NCBI GenBank assembly: GCA_034336665.1
Contig: CM067569.1
Location: forward strand, 8,798,320-8,862,319
Direction of reading: 5' to 3'
Length of the DNA: 64,000 nucleotides
Origin: Luscinia megarhynchos
Lineage: Eukaryota; Chordata; Aves; Passeriformes; Turdidae
How positions within the stretch are numbered: the stretch's first letter is position 1; every line of letters begins with the position of its first letter. The notes beneath the pieces are model-generated. The model was given only the letters and a program-made list of their open reading frames with translations. It did no database searches and was not told the origin of the DNA. Below are positions 13,188 through 25,400 of the stretch, piece by piece. The position numbers were made by a program, and so were the translations under genes.

Positions 13188-13768
13188 AAAGGGGTTGATT
13201 TATAAAGTGCTGGATTTATAATCTTCTTGGCACCTCCAGCTATCAAAAGCCATGACAAAGGCAAGAATAAAAGGATGCTCTACAATACAAGTCCCTCTCC
13301 AAAGGGGCCTCCCAAGACTATCTTGCTTGGAAGGGGTTGCTTCATTCTTTGGTCCAAATTCTCAGATCTTGTGAAGTACCTGTGAATGAGTGGCACAGGT
13401 GGGTGAGATCCCTGAATAAAGATGCTCCAGGAGGGTTTTAGCAGTTTGCTCATTATTGTAACATGGCCTAAGAGGGTTTTACTGAAAGAGTCATATTTTC
13501 TTCCACTGTTGGGTAAGTGAAACTCATGACTCTAATCACTACCACAAAAATTCCTGTCGATGTAGCAATTCTGGGTGAACAGCCGGGAGCCACTCTCTAG
13601 TAAACCCAGCAAATTTCATACCAAATTTCCTGTCACCTCCCTTGTGGTTTCCATGTGTGATTGGGCCTTCAGTGCAACAAGGGGTAACTGCAGAGTAGAT
13701 GGCTCCAAGGGTTCCAGGCCTTCATGAAAACTAAGAACTTGCAAAATTCTCTTTTCCTAGGGGTGGTA

Positions 13769-13820
13769 AGTTTTTTTTTGTTTTGTTTTGTTTTTTTGTT
13801 GTTTTTTTTTTTGTTTTTCA
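13769..13820. repeat. T-rich tract with G interruptions
   Basis: Runs of T broken by single Gs (TTTTG-type units) on the plus strand. It is simple sequence. Confidence 0.85.
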
Positions 13821-16445
13821 GAAAGGCTTGCCTTGGAAAAAAAACTTTCCACCCCATCATATCCTGGTCCACATTCCTTGCAGTAATCTTTTAGCTCAGA
13901 TGTGTGGAGATGTCTTTGAAAGATGTAAAAAAGGTCGAGAGTCCCCTCAGCTAATTGTGCTGGCTGAGAAACAAAACTTGTGGGCTGGGGTAGGATTTGT
14001 GTCAGCCTGACCTTCTGCAGGACCAGCTACTCCTCTGAATAAAACCCTCTTGCTGCCTCTGCCAGAATCCTCCTGCCACTCAAGTATCATCTTGCTGAAA
14101 CAAATTACTCCTAACCCAGGATTATGGCTCTTTCCAAATCCCTCCTGGAGAGCTGGGAAAGAAACGTTCCCTTCCCAGGGTTCGGAACCCCTGTCAATAA
14201 TTGCCCTTTTTGCTTCTCTGATGGCACTAGGTCCTGGGGACAGCAAGACTGCTGCACCCATTTTCCTTCCAAATAAAAGCTGGACCTCTCAATTGTCCAT
14301 CAGAAGAGGAAAAGATGAAGGCTTGTCTTTGGATACCCATGGAAAAGACACCCCATCTGGCCAGAGAGAAAGATGACTCCTGGCTAAGTAGCAAGAATTA
14401 TATTTAGGTGGAGGACCAAGTGAATCATTTCGGGTGAAAGCAAACTAAAACAAATGAAGTATTCACTAAATCTGTGCTGTCACCTCTTGTTCCTGGGCAG
14501 CCACCCCGTGTATTTATTTTCTGGTTTCCTCCAGCACCACCAAAACAATGCAATATGCATTTAGGTATTTAAAAGAAGTATTTTTAAAAATATTCTTAGT
14601 TGAATCATTAGCCCCACAAACTCTTCCTCAAGAACACATAAAATGTTGTTTTTTCTTAAAGGAGATGCAGACAAAAAAAGATGTTAAAACAAATATGGTC
14701 CAGAATTGACACCATTATGCATTATTTTTCCCCAATTTAAAGGACACCCCCCCAATGAAAATAAGTCAAATTCCCACAAATTCCAAATAAATCATGGCAT
14801 GACATTAGAAAGGCACGCTGACTTTTCAAGTAACTTTAAGTTATGTATTAAATGTAAGCAACTTTTCTTGAACTGGCACAGTTTGCATATTCAAGATGCA
14901 CAAAACACACTAGAAGATTTGAAGAAATGAGGGGGCTTTTTGTTTATTCAGAGAGAAAAATTTTCCTCAGTCAAAAAACTACATTTCCCGAGCTGAAAAG
15001 AGAAGCAAAAATCAAACAGCAAAATAAGATAACACAAAATATTCGTTTTAGTTTTAACAAATTGGGGGGAAAAAGGAAATCAGATTTTTTTAGAACAGCA
15101 AATTGAAACCATACATTGCTCTATGTATGTATAGGGGGGGAAAAAACAATAAAAGATTTTCTGCTGCACAGAGAAAAATGCAACATGCATGAGCCTGCAT
15201 TCTTCCTCTCCAAGTGTGGGTGGAAAAGAAGCAGGAGGGGAAGAAAAAAAAAATCCGATTTTTTTTTTAAATCCATGTAGAAACAGTGGCTTGGAGGGGC
15301 AGAAGGGCACCAGCAGCTGTGCAATACTCGTGTCCCGGAGGGACTGTGCCCCACGCTGCAGATTCCTGTGGTTGGCAGAGGTTTGTTTGCAGAGGTGAGG
15401 GTGGCTCTGCCCCATCCGGCACGGAACACCCAACTCAACCCCGCAGACACCACAGCTCCCACATCTGCATCTGCCACACTTTCATGCCACAGCCCCAGAG
15501 CTGAAACAAAGGAGTCATCAGAGCAGCCCTGAGAGGACAAATCTGCGAATAGCTGAAAATGTTGCTCTTGTTGCTAAATATAGTGCAGGCATTTTGAACT
15601 GGCTGGCCCGCAAGGCAACTTTTGTATTTATTTATTTAAAGGACCACGGTTTGGAAACACTGAGTGCTTTTTAAGCCTTTTCATGTATATATGTTTGCTT
15701 TCTCCAAATATTAATATGCAAAAGGAAAATAAAATTAAAATAGCTTAGCAGGTACTAGAAAAACAACTTCCATGTAAATGAGTCAGAGAGCTGAGCAGAA
15801 AGATTATTTGACTTTGCAGAGGGAGCAAAATCTCCTTCGAGGATGGTAAATCAGGTTCACAGAGAATTAAATACAGAATAGCTTCAAGTGTGCACCCTGA
15901 TACAATTAGCAACTGCTGTGCTGCCCAGGACCATCACAGTCCCGATGGGAAGGAGGGATGGGGATGGCAGGGAGAGGGGAGGGGAGCCCTGGGCTGGGGA
16001 GCGCCTGCAGAGCCCCAGGTGCCGTGGCAAGAGGGATGCTCAGCACCCACCCTGCCAAGCACGGCAAACAAATCCTGGGAGCTGGGCTCCAGCTCGCTCC
16101 GTGCCTTGGCTGGAGGGTGAGAGCAGCCAGCCTGTGCAGGAGGAAAGAGCAGGATTCCCCAGGAAGGGCTCTGGGATGGCAGCCCAGCCCCAAACCACAC
16201 AGGAGCGCTGCAGCAGAGCACTCAGCCATGGGATGCTCTCCAAAAGCCAAGGGCACAGCCCTGGACACGGCGTCAGACGCCAAGGGGACGCTGTGATCCC
16301 CACAGAAGCCCAGGACCAGGATGGGGGAACACCAATCCTTGGGGCTCCATGGGGAGAACCACAGCCAAAGCTGAGCCTTCCCACGCCTGAGCCAAGTGCC
16401 CTGGACCCACGAGTGCCAAATGAATATTTCAGGTTTTAGCCTTAC

Positions 16446-16499
16446 CTGCAACTGATAAAAACCCCCAGTAGCTATTTGAGGTTTGTTACAGCTGTACAG
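16446..16499 (-). other. candidate cassette exon (unproven)
   Basis: On the minus strand a long T/C-rich tract (about 16500-16545) ends CTTAAGACAG. It is followed by 54 bp and then the donor in context TTGCAG|GTAAGG. Read in phase 0, the phase needed to join the known TCF7L2 exon, the 54 bp are open and would encode LYSCNKPQIATGGFYQLQ. It lies 11.4 kb upstream of the TCF7L2 exon. It does not resemble the known alternative TCF7L2 exon (LHFQSGSTHYSAYK...), so if real it would be lineage-specific or a splice decoy. A second AG nine bases in gives a 45-bp alternative, also in phase. The long surrounding open frame is GC-driven and gives no extra support. Confidence 0.25.
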
Positions 16500-17510
16500 C
16501 TGTCTTAAGAAAAAAAGGGTAAAAAAAAAAAGGGGAAAATAAAAAAGCTTTTCCTTAGCAGGGCGGGGGGTGGAAGGGGCTGCATCGACAGCTCCAGTAG
16601 CCAGAGGCACTTTGCAAGGAGGAAAGTAGAACTCACGATGTGGGCAGGCCTCAGGTTTCTGAGCCTCAGGGCACATCCAAGAGACACAGCGTATTTACTG
16701 AACAGCCGGGAAGGCAAGGCTCCAGTCCTACACCAGCCATCATCTCATTGTGGACGCTTATATTTTATAAGTATTTGAGGTTGAGGAGAGTGGGGTGGGG
16801 AGGGACACAAGAAGCCACTTTAGCTGCCTGGTGGGGTTCTGAGAGGCAGGTTTGTTTTTTAAGGATGAGGTAGGATGACTCCAAATGTGGGTAATTATAA
16901 ATGAAGCGACTAAGGATCAATGAGCTCCCTTTCATAGCGATCGCTTATTTATTTATTTTAAAAATCATGACACAGCGTTTCTGTTCTATTTCCAATTCAA
17001 ATTTATCCTAGGTGGAATCAGAGGAAGAAAAACCAGGTTCCTGAGCAGATTTTTTTTGAGAGCATTAATGGAGCTGAGAGCATCTGCGCAGGACAGTGAG
17101 CCCAAGTCAGCGTTTCTGCATGCTGCACAGCCAAGCCAGAACCTCAGGAGGGAACTTTCATCTCCACAGACCTGCACACGAAAGGTCATCAGAGCACCCT
17201 GCTCCCACTAAGGAGCTTACCTCTCACACGTAACATCAGCCTTATTAAGCAACGTGCAGATGATACAATAGCTGCTAATCTACTGAAAATTATTATTCCT
17301 TTCCTCCTGCCCCCAAGCAACACAGGGATTTGCAATATGCTGCTCTGTAGGATGTTACCTGAAGGACAGGGGGAATTCAAACTGCCCTGCCCTCCCCATT
17401 CCCTTGGTGAGCCCTCCCAGTGATTTCCAGTCGGGTTGTCATGGGTAGCCCAAGTATTGTAGAAAAATTCCTCTGACTTTGTATGGATTTAATTTTAAAA
17501 AAACGCATTT

Positions 17511-17568
17511 AAAAAAAAAGGAAAAGGGAAAAGGGAAAAGGGAAAAGGGAAAAGGGAAAAGGGAAAAG

Positions 17569-17600
<32 letters not shown>

Positions 17601-17720
17601 CAGAAAAAGAGAGAGAACAAGAGAGAGAAAAGGAGAGAGAAAAAGGAGAGAGAAAAAAAAGAGAGAGAAAAAAGAGAGAGAAAAAAAGAGAGAGAAAAAG
17701 AGAAGGAAAAGGAGAAAGAA
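17511..17720 (+). repeat. polypurine tract: (GGGAAAA)n then (GAGA/GAAA)n
   Basis: About 210 bases of almost pure A/G on the plus strand, with two single C interruptions. The left part has a 7-base period (GGGAAAA) with six GGG runs at 17526-17563. The right part is GAGA/GAAA sequence. Its mirror symmetry and the spaced G-triplets allow triplex (H-DNA) or G-quadruplex formation. Open frames on both strands here are low-complexity Lys/Glu/Arg or Phe/Ser/Leu runs, not genes. Confidence 0.95.
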
Positions 17721-19440
17721 TTATTTTTTTCAGCAAGCATGAGAACAGGTTAAAAAAAAAAATAAAGAAGGAGCTCAATGCAATCATCCACCACCTCCTT
17801 CCACTGGTCCAGGAAAGGATTGGCAGCTCCTGCAAGACCTGCTTCAGGCTGTCATTCTGTGGAGCTGGATGTTTTGCCATGGCTTCTGAATGACAATTGG
17901 CTCAGAAATTAGCACGCCTCAGTGTCCCTGCAGAAAGAGCCCTGTGGTCTCATCCCGTGGGGTCATTACCCGCCAGAGCATTCCACGTTTCCTCGAGAGG
18001 GCACGAACGGCCTCAACTCCCACACACTTCAGAGCAGTTAATTCACTCAACAGGGCAAAGTATTCAGGTCAGGATTTTTCCAAGAAGCCATAAGGACCTG
18101 GGTGCCTGATTGGCTTTGCTCCTTTGTGAATGCCATCCCTTGCACTGGTGAGTGATTTAAGACCCACATTGAAGCTCTGTTCAAGGGATCAAAAATTTGC
18201 AAATAATATGTGACTTAATACTTCGTGTTAGAAGTAAATTTAGAGAACTTTGAGCCATATCAGAAACTGCTTTTATTCTCAAAGTAATTTTAAACCTCCT
18301 CTCTCCATTTATTAAGGCCATTAACTCTTCTCCTCATCTGAGTCCCTTATTTTGTTCCAGGATGAAGAATACTCCTCTGTCTGGGCACTGATGGCACCCA
18401 TGGTGCATCTCTGTCATATAAATGTGTTTGGAAAAAAACCAGAGTCCTTTGGTTTCACTTTACAATGGAGTTAACACTCACAATCATTCTACATATATAC
18501 ACACCAAAATACACAGCAGACAAACCCATACTCTATCAGTCCTGCATAATGATGCTTCAAACTTATAAATACATCACATCAGGCCAATTCATCCACAGGT
18601 GTCAAGAGCCTCAGGAAAGTTACTGGAGTTTTCAGTCTTTTGTCCCTTAGAAACTCTGATTACAATATGATCAGCAAGGTCAAATTAGCAACTATTTGGG
18701 ACTATCTTGTGGTGTATCTCATATCCCAAGCCACGCAAAATCATACAAAATTCCCTATCTTATTACAGTGCAAAAGGAAAAAAAAAATCAAAGCAACCTC
18801 CCCAGACACACAGAGAATAGAGAAGATGGCAATGGAAAAATGGATGGTGCAGTCATTCACCCACACACATCAGGAGCATTACAAACAGAAGTGAATTTTA
18901 AAAAATCTGGGGAAGTCCATACTACCTACTCTATGGTTAGGCAGGGAATGGTTAGAAATTTAATTTTTTTTTTTTTTTACTAAAATAAGGGGGAAGGTAA
19001 TTGCTTGCCAAGAGACCTCAGCTAAATCATTTTGAAAATGGAGAAAACCCAGAAATGACAAAGCAAGGCTGCAGGACAGGGCTGCAAGGGTGTGGAAGAG
19101 GCCAGTGCTGGTACCAAGTAACAGCTCCCCAGCCAGCCAGCCCGCTGCTTTCCCCATGCAGGAGAATTGTAAAAAGAAAAAGAAAAAAAAAAAAAAACAC
19201 CTAGCAAAATAAAATGCCAAGCCTGCCCTTCAGTAGGGCCCAGATTAATTGTGAATGCAAATGAAGCCCTTCTGCAGCACCAGGGTCCATTTCCAGGGAA
19301 ATGTGTGCACCCGCCTCTGTTTACTCCGGCTCCAGCAATGCAGCACAACCTTCAGTCAAGCTATTAACTTGAACGTTGAACTTCACAGCACTGGCTGTCT
19401 TTCTCAGCCATTCTTTTGATGTTACCTCCAAAGCAAAAGA

Positions 19441-19453
19441 TCAAAGACTTTGA
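19441..19453. promoter_or_regulatory. palindromic pair of TCF/LEF-type motifs
   Basis: TCAAAGACTTTGA is a perfect 13-bp palindrome made of TCAAAG and its complement CTTTGA around one central base. The two bases before it extend the left half to GATCAAAG. Each half matches the core recognised by TCF/LEF HMG boxes. No helper (GC-rich) site was identified beside it. Function is inferred from the motif only. Confidence 0.3.
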
Positions 19454-22400
19454 GTGTGGTGAGGGGAAGTCCCAGGCTCTTAGCCTACCAGCCTGTGATA
19501 TATGTTAAAATCCTGGCCAAAAGAGAGAGCGGAGGGAAAAAGAAAGGAAAAGCTAGCGAAGAAAGCGTTCTGGCAGAGCGGTGACACAGGGAAGCAGCAC
19601 AGCAAAATCCACACGCCACGTCTGCCCGGCTCCCTGGCTCCAGAAAGGGGCTTGTTTCTGTGCCCCCACGCTCTCTGGCAGTGCTCCCCAAAATCTGCAG
19701 CCCCCAGCACCGCTCTGCCACAAAGCCTGCCCGAGACTCAGAGGAGCATCCCTGGCTGGTTTGTGGTGCCAGCCCACGAGCTCAGCAGGACAGGGAGAGG
19801 CAGCACAGGATCGGGGCTCTGCGAGACACTGAATTTCCACGTCTGCCACAGGCTCCCAGGCCATCCTGAATGAGTCACACAAAAATAAACCCTTCGCCTC
19901 GGCCTTCCTGCTTGTAAAACGTGGATAATATTGCCCTGCCAGGATAACAGCCTATTCTTCCTTGTGGGGCCCCGGCAGGCAGCAGTGCTAAAGGCCGTGC
20001 TGCTATCTGCAGGGTCCAAGTCCACACACCCCCTCACGTGTCACCACAGCCCAGGTGGCAGCAGGAACCCACGGCCACAGGGACAGGCAGCTCCCCCACC
20101 CCAAAGAAGGGGTGGCAGCAAGGCAGCTTCCGCCACAGCTCACCACCATCACCCTGCAGCAGACCTGCACGCCCTGGTCCTGCAGGAAAACATCTAGAAA
20201 GTAGCCATTTTCCCCATCTCTCAGCCTGGTTTTGTTTGTTGGAGGCTTGGGGGTTTTCTTATGGGGTTTTTGCATCATTTTTATTTTAGCCACATGTTTA
20301 GAATAGGACAGGAAGGGAGCGATCCTTTTTTTTCACTTTTTTTTTTTTAATTTTAATATTCTGTCCGATTATTTTCCCCTTCCTGAGCCTTTTTTTTGGG
20401 TTTATTTATATTCCCATAATACACTACAGCATACCAGATTTAGATGGTGACACTTGGTTGACACGGTCAAAAGTGGATCCAGTGCAGCCTGTCTGCCAAA
20501 CCAAGCCCCTCATCCATCAGCCGAAGTCCTTTTACCGCAGGGTCATGAAGGAATCACGGACTGTTTGTCATTCCTTTCTACCAGTGTCCCTCCTAACTCT
20601 AGAAGCCAAAACCCTCTTATGCTTGTCAGCTCCTCCTCTTCCCCACCCCCATGAATTCAGCTCTTGGCATTCACCAGCATAAAAAGCCATGGGATTCAAA
20701 ACAGAAATTCTTCAAAACAGAATTCATGGCATTAAGCAGTAAGTAGGATATTCTGATTTTATTGTACTTTACTTACTCCTACTTAGCCCTAATCCTCACT
20801 CCCTAGACAGAGGCTCGCTCTCGCTGTCAGCGAAGTCGATAGGAATTTGGCTATTGACTTCAATAGAAGTGGGATCAGTTCCTCACATCTGTTGCACAAG
20901 GCAAGCAATGTGCACAGCAAAAAAAGAAAAATAGGTGGGGAGAGAAAAATAAAGTGGGAAAAAAAAAAGAGAGAAAAAAACTCCAGGCTGAATTGTGAAA
21001 TGATAAATGAACGCAAATCAGGACTGTACCTAACAGTCTCAGAGGACTTCTGCAAAATTCCCAGATCAATTCCTGCTTTCATAAAAAGGCAATCCAAACA
21101 ACTTACAGGGGGAAAAATCCCCCAAAAGACAACAAAAAAATTACTCTCCAGTCACAGTTTCTGATGCACTAGCTGGCCTGCCCAGTACAGGGTTTTCATG
21201 CGAGGAATCCCTCAGCTCCCTCCCCAGCCCTCTGCCCCCCAGAGGTTTGGAGCACACCGAGAGAGGAACAGGCAGGATCCCAGCCTGCAGAAGATGGAGC
21301 CGACAGAGCAGTGTGAGAAGTCAAGTACTAGTTGCTGCTCCACAGCATGAGCAGGATCCAAAATAAACAAGACCTAGATCTGGAACGTGATCCTGCCCTG
21401 CGTCACAGCCCCGCGATAATGCACCAGCAGTCAGGATTTCTTGGCATCCACCACGCTCTCAGCAATAAACAAGCCAGTTCTCTAGAGCTGCAAGGGATGC
21501 AAAGGGAGTTGAGGAGGGAAGGAAAGGGAGAAAGGGGGAAAAAGAAAGATAAATGAAAAAGAACTATCTGTATATGAGCCAAAAAAAGTGTATAATATGA
21601 GAATGCAAAGATGGAACTTCCAAAACTGGGATGGGAAGAAAGAAAAGAAGATACACCTGCAAAGATGCTGTTCAAGAATTCAGCACCTTGGCCAAATAAT
21701 TTCTCTTTGTGACAAATTAAGGGCAGCAATAGTAGCTTACAATAGGACAGCCCCAAGATCCAAATTCTCCACCTAAATCTCCTTAATGTAATTAAGAATT
21801 TCAAAGTCCTCTTTAAAAAAATATTAAAAACAAGTAAATATACAACAATCTAGCTGAATCTCCTAAATTCCTGAAGTTTGTTTGCTCGCTATGCTCCGTG
21901 GCAATCAGAACAGCTACTCTCCCTCTCTATTTATACTCCATTTCAAGTTGTGGTTCTTACTACGTGCAGCACGTTCACCACGCCAGAAAAATCACTTAGC
22001 TTGGAAAAAGCCAGAAAGAGAATGATGAAACTGGGAAGAAAAAGAAGGCAGGGACAGTATTTTGCTAAAAAAAGTACGGATGGCATTTGGCATCAGACAG
22101 GAGCTAACGCAGTGCCCGTAAGTATCCGATCCACCCAAGTCCTTAAGCACCTGCTTAACTTTTAAGCTGGAGCAGCCCTGAAGGTTGTAGTGTATTTCAA
22201 GGTGCTCCAAGGCATGGTGGATCAGTGTGAGTGGTGCTGGCTGAGTTGCTAACATTTACTGACTGCACATACGGCAGAGGAGGCTTAAAGCTGCACAGCA
22301 AGTGGCTTTCAAAACCATCAGTCTTGCAAAGAAAAATCAATGCAATTTGCTTCTAACCGCCCAGTGATCAAGTCAAGTTTTTTATTGCTCACCCACCTTC

Positions 22401-25400
22401 TTGCTCTCCCATCCTGCCTGATCCAAAATGCCCTGGGATGCCCGTGTATTGGCACCTAGGTCAGGGCTGAGGGATGTGATGGGAACCAGAGGAGAGTGTC
22501 ACATTCTGCTCACTCTCATGTGCTGTAAAAAGTCACCCCCTGCAACACAGAAATTCTCACAGAATTAAATCCCTTATAATCCCATTTAGCAGAAACAAGG
22601 TAGAGCAGTATGCTGGTGCTTAAGACATTTCAGTCTTTAAGAAAGTACATTTTGTTTAAAATGGGGAAAAAAAAAAAAAAAGGCCAGTCTTCTCTTAAAC
22701 AAACTTGAATGGAAGACATGTTAAACCGGAGTTTCAAACTCCTCTGTGAAGGTACTTTTTGTCTGCTGGGTTTTTTAAGGAAGTTACAAGGAAGAGAATA
22801 AACCATTGAATATTTTCACTCTTTTCAAACGTGATTATTTTTATACTGGCCCATATATGTGCTACCTAGTTCATATGTACAAATAAATGTACTGGGCTAA
22901 TATTAAAACAGCAACTGACTGTAGTGAGCCTTAGAAGCCTTTGCTACAAGACTGTAAAAATACAAGCAAAATAAAACATACGCTGCTTCCTAAATTAAGA
23001 GCTGCTAATTGTGTTTACAACTTCTTTCCCACTGGGAAATGCTATCTGTGGTCCAGCAGAACACCTTCCCCTCTCCCCCAGAGTAAATGACCTACCAACT
23101 AAGTACCAGCTTTATACTCAAGTTGGTCAAGTAGGTTTTTGCTTAACCCACAGGCATTTTTCATATTTCAAAGTTTCTATTAACTCCCTACTGATGTACC
23201 CTAAAAGAAGTTTTTAAGGGCTTGGAAGCACATAAATAAAATAGACTTTGCTGGACCAGCACAGACGAATTGAAAGTCTTTCACCTGCAGTGGTGGTGAT
23301 AAAAATTTTAGATGTAGCTGCACACATGGCCCCTCCATAGACTTCAGATAGCCGTGATTTCCAGCCATTCAGCAACCTCCTGGCCACTGAGCTGCCTCAG
23401 TTATGAGACAAGCATCAGGACAGGACCTGGGGTTTGGGTTGGGTGTTTTGGGACTTGGTTTTCTTCTTCTTTTTTTTTTTTGCTGGCTGTAGCAAAGCCC
23501 TCTTTAGCTGCAAGGCTGAAAGAAGCTGCTAGCCTGTACAGTGATGATAAGAAACCTGGAAGAGAAGAGGGAGATGGCAAGGAAGAAAATCTGTGAGGAG
23601 GGAGGGCGACTTGATGCGAAACCCTGAAGCAGAAAAATAAAGGTTTGCTTCAAAGCTAATGCTGTGTACTAACCCTTCTGCCCCTGCTTGCTCTGTAAGG
23701 CACATGCCCAGCTAGAGACAGGCTGTGCCTGTAAGGCAGGAACTCTGAAGGAGTGACCAGAGACTCACTGACCAAGTTCAAGCCACTAAAAAATGGATGA
23801 ATGCAAAACTGACCCATCCTCTGTGGTGTTATATCAGCAAACAGTCAGAACTAGTTACTGATCCTTTTCAGCTTCCTTCTACTACCTTTGCATAGTAAAA
23901 GTTGATAAAACCAGATAAAAAAGATAAACACACCTGTATTATTATTTTTTTTCTTCTTTAGTCCCAAAGTGTTTTCCACTAAACAGAACTCCCACTACAA
24001 TGAAGTGCCAAGCTGCAGATTCTGTTTAAAGACTTACAGAGGATCAGGTCACCAGTCCCATAAAATATCCAGCAATTAACTCTTTCTATGAAGTTCATTT
24101 GGCAAAAGAACCTTCAATCCTGCTTTCTCCTAATACAGCTTTCTGCTCCAGCCCCCGCAGCACATGTTAAGCTGAGAGCATTTTAGGTACTGTCTAGGCT
24201 ACAGAGCCATGATAAATTAAGCACTGCACAGTTGCATGAATGAAATGAATATATGGAACCACTTAAAGCATGCTAATGCTAATATAAGGGAACTTCTACA
24301 CATAATCCCAAATTTTCTAATCACTTACACTTTCAATCTATGTAAAAGGACTAGCAGTCCCAGTCCCAAGACACTCATTTAGCAGAGGATCCTCAGCACA
24401 GCCTCACTGAGCCCTGCACCACTGCTCTTCACTCAGCTGTGGGTTCCAGTGGTCAGATTTGTCCTGCTCTCCATCAGTAATCCTAAAAAACATTTACCTT
24501 GTTTTTATTCTGGCTTGCTCTTTTGATGCATTTAAAGTAATTTTCACCACCTTCCAGAGTCCCACTACCCTGGGCAGTCACAAATTCACGTTCAGCAGCC
24601 CCACAGAGGGTGAAACACTTGGCAATGCTCAGCATTGTCACCACTACCAAGAGTGGCATGGAACAGGGGCAGAAAGGCTACCAAAGGCACTGTGTATCTT
24701 CTTCATGCAAGAGAAGGTTTTCCCTCAAGAAAGAGATGTCAATATACTGAGAAACATATAGATTTCATAAAGGGAAAAGGAAGGGATGCTGATCTCAGAA
24801 ATCAAACAGATATTCTCCATATCCCTTATTAGAGACATAAAGTCATTTCCACTTCAGTTCTGCTCAGGGGGGATTTCTCATACATTTCACATGCAAACAT
24901 CCCAGAGAAAGCAGGACTTAGGGGAAGACAAGAAAAAACACACCATATCCTTGGCAGCTTAAGACCAACCTTGCTAGCATTCACTGAATATTCCTGGGAA
25001 TCCTGCCCTGTAGCCTCTCATGCAAACCCTTCTCTACCACTTCCCAGACAGATACTAGAGCTCCAGAGAAATGCAGCTCAGACCTTTTATTTCTCCACTC
25101 CACAATATGCAGCAGCTCTGAACAGCAGAAACATTGGTTATTTGTCATTACAACTGCATATATTTACAGAAGACGAACTGCATAACTTAAGATTATTATC
25201 AGGGTATAAATCAATTGGCAGCAGACACTTTGGAAATCAACAACCATTAGTTATTCTGGAGCAAAAAATAGAAGAAGGAAAAGTTTTCTTTGTGGTGTGT
25301 GACTGCCTCATCAGCTTTATTCATTTTCCCCAAATCACATGGTTGCCCACAGCTGCCATCAACTACTTTCATTTCAATTTTGTTTTGATTCCGTGATTTT

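Larger units (their letters stand above)
5063..16445 (-). other. TCF7L2: TCF7L2 upstream intron, segment next to the exon
   Basis: This is intronic sequence 5' of the TCF7L2 exon. Apart from CR1 material at about 10.0 and 13.0 kb and short A- or T-runs (6.13, 9.15, 9.35 and 13.77-13.82 kb), it is unique DNA with no recognisable gene. The GC-rich part at 15.3-16.4 kb carries overlapping open frames on both strands, including 15888-16439 on plus and 15906-16676 on minus. Their composition follows base content and none resembles a known family. Confidence 0.8.

Noticed and set aside
12981..13264. Open frames of 74 codons (plus) and 119 codons (minus) over the CR1 fragment
   Set aside because: They lie in the CR1 3' terminal region read in either direction, not in the CR1 reverse transcriptase, and are not genes.
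15888..16676. 183-codon plus-strand and 256-codon minus-strand open frames in GC-rich DNA
   Set aside because: They overlap on opposite strands, have Pro/Ser/Gly/Arg composition driven by base content and match no recognised family. The minus frame also runs through a poly-pyrimidine tract and intron-like sequence.
17428..17445. TGATTTCCAGTCGGGTTG, resembling the start of the mammalian alternative TCF7L2 exon
   Set aside because: It is on the plus strand, opposite to the gene, and the similarity ends after a few codons.
17479..17880. Lys/Glu/Arg-rich and Phe/Ser/Leu-rich open frames on the two strands
   Set aside because: They are translations of the polypurine simple repeat.
24318..24400. 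Minus-strand donor GAAAGT|GTAAGTG
   Set aside because: No acceptor with a pyrimidine tract was found upstream on that strand.
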